From: Acidovorax sp.
GTDB taxonomy: Bacteria > Pseudomonadota > Gammaproteobacteria > Burkholderiales > Burkholderiaceae_C
NCBI GenBank assembly: GCA_031277855.1
Contig: JAITLO010000013.1
Span: forward strand, 47,278 to 111,277
Reading direction: 5' to 3'
DNA length: 64,000 nucleotides
Shown here in pieces: positions 47,153-57,195 of this stretch. Both the position numbers and the translations under genes were made by a program. Below the pieces are notes generated by a model that ran no database searches, was not told the origin of the DNA, and saw only the letters and a program-made list of their open reading frames with translations. Every line of letters begins with the position of its first letter. Positions within the stretch are counted from its first letter, which is position 1.

Positions 47153-50100
47153 GCACTGGCTCCCGGTGCTGCCGCATGGCCTGTGCTGCGGCGCAGCCAG
47201 CGGCGGCCTTGCCAGGTCTTTTGCACGCGCGCGCGCAGGCGGTCCAGCAGCACATAGACCACGGGCGTGGTGTAGAGGGTGAGCAACTGGCTGACCAGCA
47301 GGCCACCCACAATCGCGATGCCCAGGGGCTGGCGCAGCTCCGCCCCGTCGCCCCGGCCCAGGGCCAGCGGCAGGGCACCAAAAATGGCGGCCATGGTGGT
47401 CATCAAGATAGGCCGCAGCCGCAGATTGCCGGCGCGGTAAATGGCCTGGGCCGGCGTGACGCAGCCGCTTTTTTCGCGCTCCAGCGCGAAGTCAATCATC
47501 ATGATGGCGTTCTTCTTCACCAGGCCTATGAGCAAGATCACGCCGATAAAGGCAATCAGAGAGAACTCGGTCTTGCACAGCATCAGCGCCAGCAGCGCGC
47601 CCACGCCGGCCGAAGGCAGCGTGGACAGAATCGTCAGCGGGTGCACCAGGTTTTCATACAGCACGCCCAGCACCAGGTAGATGGTGATGATGGCCGCCAG
47701 AATCAACAAAGGTTGGCCCGCCAGCGCCTGCTGAAACGCCCCTGCCGTGCCGCTGAAGCTGCCGCGTATGGACACGGGCACGCCCAGGCTATCCATGGCC
47801 TGGCGTATGGCCTCGTTGGCCTGTGACAGCGACACCCCCAGCGGCAGGTTGTAGCTGATGGTGCTGGCCGGCGTGCCGCCCTGGTGGCTGACCGACAGCG
47901 CCGTATTGGTGGTGGTGATCTTGGCAAAGGCCGTCAACGGGATTTGCTGGCCGCTGCTGTTGACAAAGAAGAAGCCGCGCAGCGTCTCCGGGCTTTGCAG
48001 AAACTGCGGCGCCGCCTCCATCACCACGCGGTACTGGTTCAGCGGGTTGTAAATCACGCCCACCTGGCGCTGGCCGAAGGCGTCGTTCAAGGTGTTGTCG
48101 ATCTGCGAGACCGTCAGCCCCAGGCGCGTGACCTGGTCGCGGTCAATCACCAGGGTGGTCTGCAGCCCTTTTTCCTGCACATCGCTGTTCACATCGGTGA
48201 GCTCGGGCAGGGTCGACAACACCTGGCGTATGCGCGGCTCCCAGGTGCGCAGCACGGCGTTGTCATCGGCCTGCAATGTGTAGTCATACGAGGCCATGCT
48301 TTGGCGCCCGCCTATGCGTATGTCTTGCTGGGCCATCATGTACAGCGTGGCACCGGGCTCGTTTTTCAGCTGCTCGCGCAGCCGGGCAATGACCTGGTCA
48401 CTGGTGTCCTTGCGCTCGGCCAAGGGCTTGAGCGACATGAAGACACTGGCCGCATTGCGCTGGCCACCGCCGGTAAAGCCGGTGACATATTCCACCGCAG
48501 GGTCTTGCTGGATGATGGCCAGAAAGCGCTGTATGCGCCGCTCCATGGACTGGTAGGAGGCAGCCTGGTCGGCACGGATAAAGCCCATCACCCGGCCCGT
48601 ATCCTGCTGGGGCATAAAGCCTTTTTCGATCACCGTGTACAGATAGACGTTGAGGCCAATCACCGCCAGCAACACCAGCAGCACCAGGGGCTGGTGGCGC
48701 AGACCCCAGGCCAGCGAATGGCGGTAGCCATGGGCCATGGCGGCCTCCCCCCGGCCTATGGCGGCAGACAGCCATTGCCACATCCCGTCCCAGCGCTGGC
48801 GCCAGGGCCCGGTGCTGCGGCGCGCCCTGGCCTCGGCCTGCTGGGCCGGTGTGCGCAGCAAGGCCGCGCACATCATGGGCGTAGTGGTGAGCGACACCAG
48901 CATGGACACCAAAATCGCCGCCGACATGACCACGGCGAACTCGCGAAAAAACCGCCCCACGATGCCGCCCATGAACAAAATGGGCACAAACACCGCAATC
49001 AGCGACAGGCTCATAGAGACCACGGTGAAGCCGATCTCGCGCGCGCCCTGCAGGGCGGATTGCAGCGGGGATTTGCCTTTTTCCATGTGGCGCATCACGT
49101 TTTCCAGCACCACGATGGCGTCGTCCACCACAAAGCCCGTGGCCACCGTGAGGGCCATCAGCGAGAGGTTGTCCAGCGTGTAGCCGCACAAATACATGAT
49201 GCCGAAGGTGCCCATCAGCGAGGCCGGCACGGCCACGGCCGGAATCAGTGCGGAGCGGGCGTTGCGCAGAAACAGAAACACCACCAGGATCACCAAGGCC
49301 ACCGAGATCACAAGCGAGCGCTCCACCTCCTCCACCGAGGCCCGCAGCGTGGGTGTGCGGTCGGAGACTATGGTCATGTCGATGGCCGCGGGAATGGACG
49401 CCTGCAGCTGCGGCAGCAAGGCCCGCACCCGCTCTACGGCCTCCAGAATATTGGCGTCCGGCTGCTTGAAGACCTGCAGCAACACCGAGGGCTTGCCATT
49501 GGCCACGCCAAAGTTGCGCACGTCCTGCACCGAGTCCTTGACCTCAGCCACGTCCGAAAGCCGCACGGCGTGGCCGTTGTCCCAGCGCAGCACCAGGGGG
49601 GCGTAGTCGGCGGCCTTGGTGGCCTGATCGTTGGTGCCTATCTGCCAGTAATGGTCTTCACGCTCCACCGCGCCCAGGGGGCGGTTGGCATTGGTGCTGG
49701 TGATGGCCGTGCGCACCTGCTCCAGCGACACGCCATTGGCAGCCAGGCGTACCGGGTCCAGCTCCACGCGCACGGCGGGCAGAGCACCACCGCTGATGCT
49801 GGCCTGGCCCACGCCGTCAACCTGGGAGAGTTTTTGCGCCAGCACGGTGGAGGCGGCGTCATACATCTGGCCACGGGTGAGGCTGTCCGAGGTCAGCGCC
49901 AGAATCAGAATCGGCGCATCGGCTGGGTTCACCTTGCGATAAGTGGGATTGCTGGGCATGCCCGAGGGCAGCAGGGTGCGCGCCGCATTGATGGCGGCCT
50001 GCACATCGCGCGCGGCGCTGTCCACGGTGCGCGACAGATCAAACTGCAGCGTGATGCGCGTGCTGCCCAGGCTGGAGCTGGAGGTCATCTCGTTGACCCC

Positions 50101-50325
50101 GGCAATCGCGCCCAGGGCCCGCTCCAGCGGTGTGGCCACGGTGGCGGCCATGGTGTCCGGCGAGGCCCCGGGCAGGCTGGCCGAGACCGAGATGGTGGGA
50201 TAGTCCACCTGCGGCAGCGGCGCTACCGGCAGCAAAAAATAGGCCACGCCGCCGGCCAGGGCCATGCCAATGGTCAGCAGCAGGGTGGCCACAGGGCGGA
50301 AGATAAAGGGCGTGGACAGGCTCAT
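47149..50325 (-). CDS. mdtC: RND multidrug efflux permease, MdtC-like
   Basis: A 1058-residue 12-helix RND pump. N-terminal [20 protein letters not shown], the proton-relay Asp pair in [19 protein letters not shown] near residue 405, two large periplasmic loops, and the duplicated C-terminal half ([20 protein letters not shown] near 940) match the MdtB/MdtC branch. The second permease gene lies 30 nt upstream, so a heteromultimeric MdtBC-type pump is likely. ATG 50325 has GGAGGG upstream. Confidence 0.93.
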   Translation of the reverse strand: MSLSTPFIFRPVATLLLTIGMALAGGVAYFLLPVAPLPQVDYPTISVSASLPGASPDTMAATVATPLERALGAIAGVNEMTSSSSLGSTRITLQFDLSRTVDSAARDVQAAINAARTLLPSGMPSNPTYRKVNPADAPILILALTSDSLTRGQMYDAASTVLAQKLSQVDGVGQASISGGALPAVRVELDPVRLAANGVSLEQVRTAITSTNANRPLGAVEREDHYWQIGTNDQATKAADYAPLVLRWDNGHAVRLSDVAEVKDSVQDVRNFGVANGKPSVLLQVFKQPDANILEAVERVRALLPQLQASIPAAIDMTIVSDRTPTLRASVEEVERSLVISVALVILVVFLFLRNARSALIPAVAVPASLMGTFGIMYLCGYTLDNLSLMALTVATGFVVDDAIVVLENVMRHMEKGKSPLQSALQGAREIGFTVVSMSLSLIAVFVPILFMGGIVGRFFREFAVVMSAAILVSMLVSLTTTPMMCAALLRTPAQQAEARARRSTGPWRQRWDGMWQWLSAAIGRGEAAMAHGYRHSLAWGLRHQPLVLLVLLAVIGLNVYLYTVIEKGFMPQQDTGRVMGFIRADQAASYQSMERRIQRFLAIIQQDPAVEYVTGFTGGGQRNAASVFMSLKPLAERKDTSDQVIARLREQLKNEPGATLYMMAQQDIRIGGRQSMASYDYTLQADDNAVLRTWEPRIRQVLSTLPELTDVNSDVQEKGLQTTLVIDRDQVTRLGLTVSQIDNTLNDAFGQRQVGVIYNPLNQYRVVMEAAPQFLQSPETLRGFFFVNSSGQQIPLTAFAKITTTNTALSVSHQGGTPASTISYNLPLGVSLSQANEAIRQAMDSLGVPVSIRGSFSGTAGAFQQALAGQPLLILAAIITIYLVLGVLYENLVHPLTILSTLPSAGVGALLALMLCKTEFSLIAFIGVILLIGLVKKNAIMMIDFALEREKSGCVTPAQAIYRAGNLRLRPILMTTMAAIFGALPLALGRGDGAELRQPLGIAIVGGLLVSQLLTLYTTPVVYVLLDRLRARVQKTWQGRRWLRRSTGHAAAPGASA

Positions 50326-50355
50326 GGCTGCAGGCCCTCCATGTTGACGGCACAC

Positions 50356-53300
50356 TCACGCATGGCCGTCCTCCGCCTCATCTTCGCTATGGCGCAGATG
50401 CTGCACAGCAGGCAGGCCGCGCTTCACGCGCCAGCGCTCCACCCAGCCTTCAAAGGTGAGGTAGATCACCGGCGTGGTGAACAGCGTCAGCAGCTGGCTC
50501 AGCAGCAGGCCGCCCACCATGGTCACCCCCAGCGGGTGGCGCAGCTCGCTGCCCACGCCCGTGCCAATCATCAACGGCAGCGCGCCCAGCAAGGCGGCCA
50601 GCGTGGTCATCAGAATGGGGCGAAAACGCAGCAGACAGGCCTGGTGAATGGCGGCACGCGCAGCCATGCCCTGCTCGCGCTGTGCCTCCAGCGCGAAGTC
50701 GATCATCATGATGGCGTTCTTTTTCACGATGCCGATCAAGAGCACGATGCCGATGATGGCGATGATGTCCAGATCCAGCCCCGCCACCAGCAGCGCCAGC
50801 AACGCCCCCACGCCGGCCGAAGGCAGGGTGGAGAGAATGGTGATGGGGTGTATGGTGCTCTCATACAGCACGCCCAGCACGATGTACATGGTCACCACGG
50901 CCGCCAGCACCAGCAGCAGCGTGTTGGACAACGAGGCCTGGAAAGCCAGGGCCGCGCCCTGGAACTCGGCATCCACCGATAGCGGCAGCAACCCCTGGTT
51001 GCGCAATGCCTGTATTTCCTGCTGTGCGGCCTGCACCGCATGGCCCAGCGACACACCGGGCGCCGTATTGAACGAGATGGTGGCCGCAGGCAGCTGCCCC
51101 ACATGGTTGACGGCCAGGGCCATGGGCCGCTCGCGCACCGTGGCCACCGAAGTCATGGGCACGGGCGCACCCATGCTGGACGCCACATAGATAGACTGCA
51201 GTGCCTCCGGCCCGATCTTGAACTGCGGCGCCACTTCCAGCACCACGCGGTACTGGTTGGACTGGGTGAAGATGGTGGAGATCAACCGCTGGCCAAAGGC
51301 GTTGTAGAGCGCCGTGTCCACGGCCGACACCGTGACCCCCAGGCGGCTGGCCTGGGCCCTGTCGATTTCCACATAGGCCTGGCGGCCCTGGTTTTGCAAA
51401 TCGCTGCCCACATCCAGTAGCTCAGGCAGTGCGTGCAAGCGCTCCACCAGGGCCTGGGCACTGCGCTCCAGCTGGGCCATATCGGGCGAGGACAGCAGCA
51501 GCTGGTACTGGGTGCGGGCCGGCCGGTCTTCTATGGTCAAGTCCTGCACGGGCTGGGCAAACAGCCGTATGCCGCTGACCTGCTCGGCCTCGTCGCTGAG
51601 GCGGCGCAGCACCACAGGCATGGACTCGCGCTGGCCATGGGGCAACAGATCAATTTGCATGCGCCCAGTGTTCAGCGTGGTGTTGCTGCCATCCACGCCG
51701 ATGAAGGAGGAAATGCTTTGCACCGCCGGGTCTTTGAGCAGTTGCTCGGCCAGGGCCTGCTGGCGCTCGGCCATGGCGGCAAACGAGACGGACTGGTCGG
51801 CCTCGGTGGTGGCGGCAATCGTGCCCGTGTCCTGGTCAGGGAAAAAGCCCTTGGGCACCACAAAATACAGCAGCACGGTGATGGCCATGGTGGCCAGAAA
51901 GACGGCCCAGGTCAGGCCACGGTGCGCAAGCACCCAGTCCAGCCAGTGGCCATAGCCGGCAATGACGCGCTCAAACCAGTGGCCCACGGCATCGGCCGCA
52001 CGGCCAAAGCCGCTGCGCGGTGCGGCGGCTGCGCCCTCTTCCACCGCTTCCACCGCTTCCACCGGCTGGTGGCGCAGCAAACGCGCGCACAGCATGGGCG
52101 TGAGCGTGAGCGAGACCACGGCCGAAATCAAAATGGCCACTGCCATGGTGATGGCGAACTCGTGGAACAGCCGCCCCACCACATCGCCCATGAACAGCAG
52201 CGGAATCAGCACCGCGATCAGCGAGATGGTCAGCGAGATGATGGTGAAGCCAATCTGCTTGGCGCCCTTGAGCGCGGCCTGCAGCGGCGGTTCGCCCTTT
52301 TCCACATAGCGGGCGATGTTCTCGATCATCACAATGGCGTCGTCCACCACAAAGCCGGTGGAAATGGTCAGCGCCATCAAGGTGAGGTTGTTGATGGAAA
52401 AGCCGGCCAAATACATCACGCCAAACGTGCCCACCAGGGACAGGGGCACGGCCACGCTGGGAATCAAGGTGGCCGAGGCGCTGCGCAGGAACAAAAAGAT
52501 CACCATCACCACCAGGGCAATGGCCAGGGCCAGCTCCCACTGCATATCGTGCACCGAGGCGCGGATGGTGACGGTGCGGTCGGTGAGGATGTGCACATCC
52601 AGCGCCGCGGGCAGCGTCTCCTGCAGCTGCGGCAGCAAGGCCTTGATGGCATCCACCGTGGCAATCACATTGGCGCCGGGCTGGCGGCGGATGTTGAGAA
52701 TCACTGCCGCCCCCGAGCCCTGTGCCGGCGTGCCGGCCCAGGCAGCCAGGCGGGTGTTTTCGGCATCGTCCACGGCCTCGGCCACGTCGCTGAGGCGCAC
52801 GGGATTGCCGTTCTTGAAAGCCAGAATCAGATTGCGGTATTCGGACGCCGACTGCAACTGGTCGTTGGCATCGATGGTGGAGGCACGCTCCGGCCCGTCA
52901 AACCCGCCCTTGGCGCTGTTGACGTTGGAGGCCGCAATGGCGGTGCGCACATCGTCCAGCGTCATGCCATAGCTGGCCAGGGCCGTGGGGTTGGCCTGTA
53001 TGCGCACGGCGGGGCGGCGCCCGCCGGCAATGGCTACCAGGCCCACGCCCTTGACCTGGGACAGCTTGGGTGCCAGCCGGTTTTCCACCAGGTCGTTGAC
53101 GCGAATCACCGGCAGCGAGGGCGAGCTGATGGCCAGCGTCAGCACCGGCGCATCGGCCGGGTTCACCTTGCTGTACAGCGGGGGCATGGGCAGATCGCTG
53201 GGCAGCAGATTGGTGCCGGCATTGATGGCGGCCTGCACCTGCTGCTCGGCCACATCCATGGCCATGGTCAGCGCAAAGCGCAGGGTAATGACCGAGGCCC

Positions 53301-53559
53301 CACCCGAGCTGGTGGAGGACATCTGGTCCAGCCCCGGCATCTGACCGAACTGGCGCTCCAGCGGCGCGGTGACGTTGGAGGTCATCACATCCGGGCTGGC
53401 CCCCGGGTACAGCGTGGTGACCTGGATGGTGGGGTAGTCCACCTCGGGCAGGGCCGAGGTGGGCAGCAGCCTGTAGGCCAGAATGCCGGAGATCAGCACC
53501 GCCACCATCAAGAGCGAGGTGGCAATGGGCCGCAGAATGAAAAGGCGTGAGAGGTTCAT
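50356..53559 (-). CDS. mdtB: RND multidrug efflux permease, MdtB-like
   Basis: A 1067-residue RND permease and the first of the two pump genes. [20 protein letters not shown] begins helix 1, [20 protein letters not shown] near residue 397 has the essential Asp pair, and [20 protein letters not shown] near 935 is the equivalent of the C-terminal half. Order MFP-MdtB-MdtC-OMF matches the E. coli mdtABC layout with an added outer-membrane gene. In E. coli such pumps export bile salts, novobiocin and other compounds. The substrate here is unknown. Confidence 0.94.
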   Translation of the reverse strand: MNLSRLFILRPIATSLLMVAVLISGILAYRLLPTSALPEVDYPTIQVTTLYPGASPDVMTSNVTAPLERQFGQMPGLDQMSSTSSGGASVITLRFALTMAMDVAEQQVQAAINAGTNLLPSDLPMPPLYSKVNPADAPVLTLAISSPSLPVIRVNDLVENRLAPKLSQVKGVGLVAIAGGRRPAVRIQANPTALASYGMTLDDVRTAIAASNVNSAKGGFDGPERASTIDANDQLQSASEYRNLILAFKNGNPVRLSDVAEAVDDAENTRLAAWAGTPAQGSGAAVILNIRRQPGANVIATVDAIKALLPQLQETLPAALDVHILTDRTVTIRASVHDMQWELALAIALVVMVIFLFLRSASATLIPSVAVPLSLVGTFGVMYLAGFSINNLTLMALTISTGFVVDDAIVMIENIARYVEKGEPPLQAALKGAKQIGFTIISLTISLIAVLIPLLFMGDVVGRLFHEFAITMAVAILISAVVSLTLTPMLCARLLRHQPVEAVEAVEEGAAAAPRSGFGRAADAVGHWFERVIAGYGHWLDWVLAHRGLTWAVFLATMAITVLLYFVVPKGFFPDQDTGTIAATTEADQSVSFAAMAERQQALAEQLLKDPAVQSISSFIGVDGSNTTLNTGRMQIDLLPHGQRESMPVVLRRLSDEAEQVSGIRLFAQPVQDLTIEDRPARTQYQLLLSSPDMAQLERSAQALVERLHALPELLDVGSDLQNQGRQAYVEIDRAQASRLGVTVSAVDTALYNAFGQRLISTIFTQSNQYRVVLEVAPQFKIGPEALQSIYVASSMGAPVPMTSVATVRERPMALAVNHVGQLPAATISFNTAPGVSLGHAVQAAQQEIQALRNQGLLPLSVDAEFQGAALAFQASLSNTLLLVLAAVVTMYIVLGVLYESTIHPITILSTLPSAGVGALLALLVAGLDLDIIAIIGIVLLIGIVKKNAIMMIDFALEAQREQGMAARAAIHQACLLRFRPILMTTLAALLGALPLMIGTGVGSELRHPLGVTMVGGLLLSQLLTLFTTPVIYLTFEGWVERWRVKRGLPAVQHLRHSEDEAEDGHA

Positions 53560-53607
53560 GGTGAGCTGGGACGCTGCTGCGTGGCTGCGCTGTGCAATGA
53601 ATCCGTC

Positions 53608-55092
53608 TCAGCGGCCGGCCGCCGCGTTGTTGCCCGATGGGGCTGCAGCGCCCGTGGTGCTTGCTGCAGCCGCTCCCGAATCTGGAGCATTGCCGCCTAC
53701 ATTGCGGGGCGCATCCGGCGCTGCGGCGGGCCGATCCGGGGCGCCCGCTGCGGGCTTTCCGCCGCGTTCGGCACGCAGTTTCTGGATAAAGGCCTGGCGC
53801 TCTTCCGGGCTCATCTTGGCCAGCTTTTCCCGCTGCTCGGGCGTCAGCTTGCCCATGCCACGTGGCTGGCTACGGGCTTGCTGCACGGCCTGGTCCACCT
53901 GCTGCACCTTGTCGTCGGCAATCACCGTCACCTGTGCGCCTTCGCGCAGACGGTCTATGCCATCGGTGACCACCTGGTCACCGGGCGCAAGCTCGCCCTG
54001 CACGCTGACACGGTCGCCATCGGTGACGCCCACCTTGATCTTGCGCTGCGTGACGGTGTGGTCGGCCTGCACCAGATAGACATAGTTGTTCTGCACCGCC
54101 GTGCTGGGCACGGTGAGCACCTGCTCAAAGCGGTTCACCTGCAGCTTGACGTTGACGAACTGATTCGCAAACAGGCTGCCATCTGCATTGGGGAATGCGG
54201 CCTTGGCCTTGACGGTGCCGGTGGTGGTGTCGATGGCGTTGTCCAGCGCATTGAGCTGTCCCTTGCCCAGCAGCTGTTTTTGGTCGCGGTCCCACAGCTC
54301 TACCGGCAGTTGCTGGCCCTTGGCCAGTTGCTGGGCCAGGGTGCTGACATGGGCCTCGGGCAGGGAGAACACGGCATCTATCGGCCGCACCTGGGTGATG
54401 CTGACCAGGCCATTGGTATCCGAGGGGTTGAGCACATTGCCCAGATCGGCCTGGCGCAAGCCCAGGCGCCCGGCAATGGGGGCGATGACCTTGGTGTAGC
54501 TCAGCTGCAGCCTGGCGGCATCCACCTGCCCCTGGTCATTGGCCACCGTGCCCTGCAACTGCTGCACCAGGGATTTTTGGGTGTCCACCTGCTGGCTGGC
54601 AATCGAGTCCTGGGCCAGCAAGGCCTGGTAGCGCTGCAGGTCGAGCTGGGCATTTTTAAGCTGCGCCTGGTCGCGCTGCAGCGCGCCCTGGGCCTGGTCC
54701 AGGCTGGCCTGGTAGCTGCGCGGATCGATCTCGGCCAGCAACTGTCCGGCCTTGACCTCGTCGCCCTCTTTAAAGTGCAGCTTTTGTAGCTCGCCCGCTA
54801 CCTTGACCCGCACCACCGCCGTGGCCCTGGCATTCAAGGTGCCGATGGCGCTGACCAGTTGGCGCATATCGCGCAGCTCCACCACGCCCACCGACACCGG
54901 CTGGGTGCCACCGGCTCCCGGCCCCATGCGCCCGCCCCTGCCAGCCGGCTGCTGGCTGGCCGCTCCGGGCGTGGCATCGGCCGGGCGATGGGCCAGCCAC
55001 CACCACAGCCCGCCGCCTGCCAGCACGGCGATGCAAGCCAGCACCAACCACGCTGTAGATACCCGTCCGCGCATGCTTTGCGGAAAATGCAT
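53608..55092 (-). CDS. mdtA: RND periplasmic adaptor (membrane fusion protein), MdtA-like
   Basis: A 494-residue adaptor linking the RND pump and outer-membrane channel. One N-terminal membrane segment (STAWLVLACIAVLAGGGLWW), a Pro/Gly-rich linker, lipoyl halves (VRVKVAGELQKLHFKEGDEV near residue 92 and LSYTKVIAPIAGRLGLRQAD near 195) flanking a coiled-coil hairpin, then beta-barrel domains. Odd: after about residue 410 there is an extra acidic/basic helix (LTPEQREKLAKMSPEERQAF) and a 60-residue Ala/Pro/Gly-rich tail, which most adaptors lack. ATG 55092 has TTGGAG six bases upstream. Confidence 0.92.
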   Translation of the reverse strand: MHFPQSMRGRVSTAWLVLACIAVLAGGGLWWWLAHRPADATPGAASQQPAGRGGRMGPGAGGTQPVSVGVVELRDMRQLVSAIGTLNARATAVVRVKVAGELQKLHFKEGDEVKAGQLLAEIDPRSYQASLDQAQGALQRDQAQLKNAQLDLQRYQALLAQDSIASQQVDTQKSLVQQLQGTVANDQGQVDAARLQLSYTKVIAPIAGRLGLRQADLGNVLNPSDTNGLVSITQVRPIDAVFSLPEAHVSTLAQQLAKGQQLPVELWDRDQKQLLGKGQLNALDNAIDTTTGTVKAKAAFPNADGSLFANQFVNVKLQVNRFEQVLTVPSTAVQNNYVYLVQADHTVTQRKIKVGVTDGDRVSVQGELAPGDQVVTDGIDRLREGAQVTVIADDKVQQVDQAVQQARSQPRGMGKLTPEQREKLAKMSPEERQAFIQKLRAERGGKPAAGAPDRPAAAPDAPRNVGGNAPDSGAAAASTTGAAAPSGNNAAAGR

Positions 55093-55261
55093 AGTCCACT
55101 CCAAATAACAACTGCCGCCATCCTAGCGGCGCTCCATGGCTGGTTTGTAAGCTTTACGTAGTCTTCACCAATGCCGTCTGATTCCCGCTCCAGGACTGTG
55201 CCCACAGCGCCCGCCACCGCTGCGCACTACACTTCGCTACTTTGTCGCTCCCTGCCCCACC

Positions 55262-56089
55262 ATGACCTACTGCGTTGCCATCAAGCTCCATGCCGGGCTG
55301 GTGTTTCTTTCCGACTCCCGTACCAATGCCGGGCTGGACCAGATCAGCACCTTCCGGAAGATGATGGTCTACGAACAGGCCGGTGAGCGCTTTATGGTGC
55401 TGCTGTCTGCAGGCAATCTGTCGATTTCGCAGTCGATACGCGAAATTCTGCAGACCCAGGAAATCCGTGACCCGGCCACCGACCAACGGCTGACCATCTG
55501 GAACGCCTGCAGCATGTTTGACGCAGCCCGCGTGCTGGGCGCTGCCGTGCGCCATGTCTACGAGCGCGACGGCGCCGCTTTGCAGCGCGCCGGTGTGGAC
55601 TTCAATGTCTCGCTGGTATTCGGCGGCCAGATCCGGGGCGAGGGCATGCGCCTGTTCCAGGTGTATTCGGCCGGCAACTTCATCGAAGCCACGCACGAGA
55701 CGCCGTATTTCCAGATCGGCGAGGCCAAGTACGGCAAGCCCGTGCTGGACCGTGTCATCACGGCGGACACGCCGCTGCACGAGGCCGCCAAATGCGCGCT
55801 GGTGTCCATGGACAGCACGCTCAAGTCCAATCTCACGGTGGGCCTGCCGCTGGACATGGTGCTGTACGAGGCCGACCGCTTCAGCTCCGACAAGCTGGTG
55901 TGCATAGACGAGCACAACCCCTATCTGCGCATGCTGCACGAGAGCTGGGGCCAGCGCCTGCGCGCGGTGTTTGACAGCATAGAAGACCCGGCCTGGGAGG
56001 GTGAGCAAACCAGCACGCCGATACGCGTGCACAGCCACCGCGCCCAGCCGCTGAAAAAAATCACCACCTCCAGCGAAAAGCTGGTGTAA
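55262..56089 (+). CDS. Anbu-type proteasome-like peptidase
   Basis: A 275-residue Ntn-hydrolase of the Anbu (ancestral beta-subunit) family, a relative of HslV and proteasome beta subunits. MTYCVAIKL puts the nucleophile Thr directly after Met. Asp in FLSDSRTNAG (18) and Lys in STFRKMMVY (33) complete the expected Thr-Asp-Lys set. The C-terminal part is longer than in HslV, as in Anbu. Anbu genes are usually clustered with a transglutaminase-like gene, an alpha-E gene and an ATP-grasp gene. None is adjacent here; an alpha/beta hydrolase follows. Confidence 0.88.
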   Translation: MTYCVAIKLHAGLVFLSDSRTNAGLDQISTFRKMMVYEQAGERFMVLLSAGNLSISQSIREILQTQEIRDPATDQRLTIWNACSMFDAARVLGAAVRHVYERDGAALQRAGVDFNVSLVFGGQIRGEGMRLFQVYSAGNFIEATHETPYFQIGEAKYGKPVLDRVITADTPLHEAAKCALVSMDSTLKSNLTVGLPLDMVLYEADRFSSDKLVCIDEHNPYLRMLHESWGQRLRAVFDSIEDPAWEGEQTSTPIRVHSHRAQPLKKITTSSEKLV

Positions 56090-56114
56090 GTCCAGCCCTC
56101 TACAGTCGCCCGCC

Positions 56115-56942
56115 ATGCTGCCCGTTGTCTTTGCCCACGCCAACAGTTTTCCGGCCGGCACCTATTCCCTGCTGTTCGAGCTGCTGCAGCAGCGCGGCAT
56201 GGAGGTGCAGGCGCTGGACCGTTTTGGCCATGATCCGCGCTTTCCCGTCTCCAACAACTGGCCCCATCTGGTGGACCAGCTGGCCGAATTTGCCCGGGAG
56301 CAGCAAGCCCGCTGGAGGCAGGCTCCGTTTCTGATTGGCCATTCCCTGGGCGGTTTTCTGAGCGTGATGGCCGCTGCCAAATACCCGGAACTGGCGCGTG
56401 GCGTGCTGATGCTGGACTCCCCCCTGATTGCCGGCTGGCGCGCCACCACGCTGGGGGTGGCCAAGCGCACCCAGCTGGTGGGCAGCGTCTCACCCGGCAA
56501 GATCAGCCAGCGGCGGCGCAACAGCTGGCCCTCTATCCAGGATGCGCACAGCCATTTCCAGGGCAAGCGCCTGTTTGCCCAGTGGCACCCCCAAGTGCTC
56601 AGCGACTATATGGCCCATGGGCTGGAGGCCGATGTCCAGGGCCAGCAGCGCCTGCGCTTTACCCGCGAGGTGGAGACCGCCATCTACAACACGCTGCCGG
56701 ACAACCTCAGCAGCTGGCTGGCCCGCCATCCGCTGCGCTGCCCCGTGGCCTTTATCGGCGGCCGCGCTTCGCGCGAGATGAAGCAAGTGGGCATGGACCT
56801 GACCCAGCGCATCACCCAGGGGCGGATCAGCATGCTCGATGGCAGCCATCTTTTCCCCATGGAGCAGCCCGAAGCCTGTGCCGCCTCCATGGAAGCGGCC
56901 CTGCTCAACCTGGAATTTGTCCGCCAGCGAAAAAATCCTTGA
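56115..56942 (+). CDS. Alpha/beta hydrolase
   Basis: A 275-residue hydrolase-fold protein. VVFAHANSFPAGTYSLLFEL carries the oxyanion region, the nucleophile elbow is LIGHSLGGFLSVMAA near residue 75, and the late GRISMLDGSHLFPMEQPEA near 238 has the likely catalytic His. The acid residue is probably in the region of residues 210-225. Substrate unknown. It lies 25 nt after the Anbu gene and may be cotranscribed. The structured repeat copy C begins 25 nt after its stop. Confidence 0.85.
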   Translation: MLPVVFAHANSFPAGTYSLLFELLQQRGMEVQALDRFGHDPRFPVSNNWPHLVDQLAEFAREQQARWRQAPFLIGHSLGGFLSVMAAAKYPELARGVLMLDSPLIAGWRATTLGVAKRTQLVGSVSPGKISQRRRNSWPSIQDAHSHFQGKRLFAQWHPQVLSDYMAHGLEADVQGQQRLRFTREVETAIYNTLPDNLSSWLARHPLRCPVAFIGGRASREMKQVGMDLTQRITQGRISMLDGSHLFPMEQPEACAASMEAALLNLEFVRQRKNP

Positions 56943-56951
56943 ATGGTGTGA

Positions 56952-57112
56952 GCGCCCTGCTTGGAGGCGGCCATACAGCGCTTGATGCTTTGTTGCGTGC
57001 CCTTGCCGTATCCCGATACTGCCTGCGGGCACGCGTCGCGCCTCCAGCGCTGTCTGGCCGTTGGGGCTGTGCTTGAGCGCCCTCTGTGCTGCGCTAGCCC
57101 ACTCCGGCAGAC
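56952..57112 (-). repeat. Structured convergent-junction repeat, copy C
   Basis: The core is 56968-57060 (93 nt) and inverted relative to copies A and B. Read on the minus strand the stems are CGGCC with GGCCG (57056-57060 and 56968-56972), ACAGCGCTGGA with TCAAGCGCTGT (one mismatch), GCGTGCCC with GGGCACGC, and GTATC with GATAC. It is 25 nt from the stop of the alpha/beta hydrolase gene, the same relation to the nearest gene as in the other copies. Confidence 0.85.
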
Positions 57113-57164
57113 AAGCAAAGTCATGTCCTCGCCCTACTGGCATCGCATTCTTGTCTCCCTATTT

Positions 57165-57195
57165 CAGGGGGAAGGCGCGTCAGCGACTCAGGGGG
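57165..57195 (-). repeat. Stop-codon-abutting interspersed repeat, copy 3 (short)
   Basis: Read on the minus strand it is CCCCCTGAGTCGCTGACGCG followed by CCTTCCCCCT, matching the first third of copies 1 and 2. It encodes the last residues and stop of the ABC ATPase gene (Leu-Pro-Leu-Ser-Arg-stop). Confidence 0.7.

Noticed and set aside
47884..50982. Thousand-codon plus-strand open frame opposite the RND pump genes
   Set aside because: Same cause as above; composition is Gly/His/Gln-rich and follows the complement of the pump codons.
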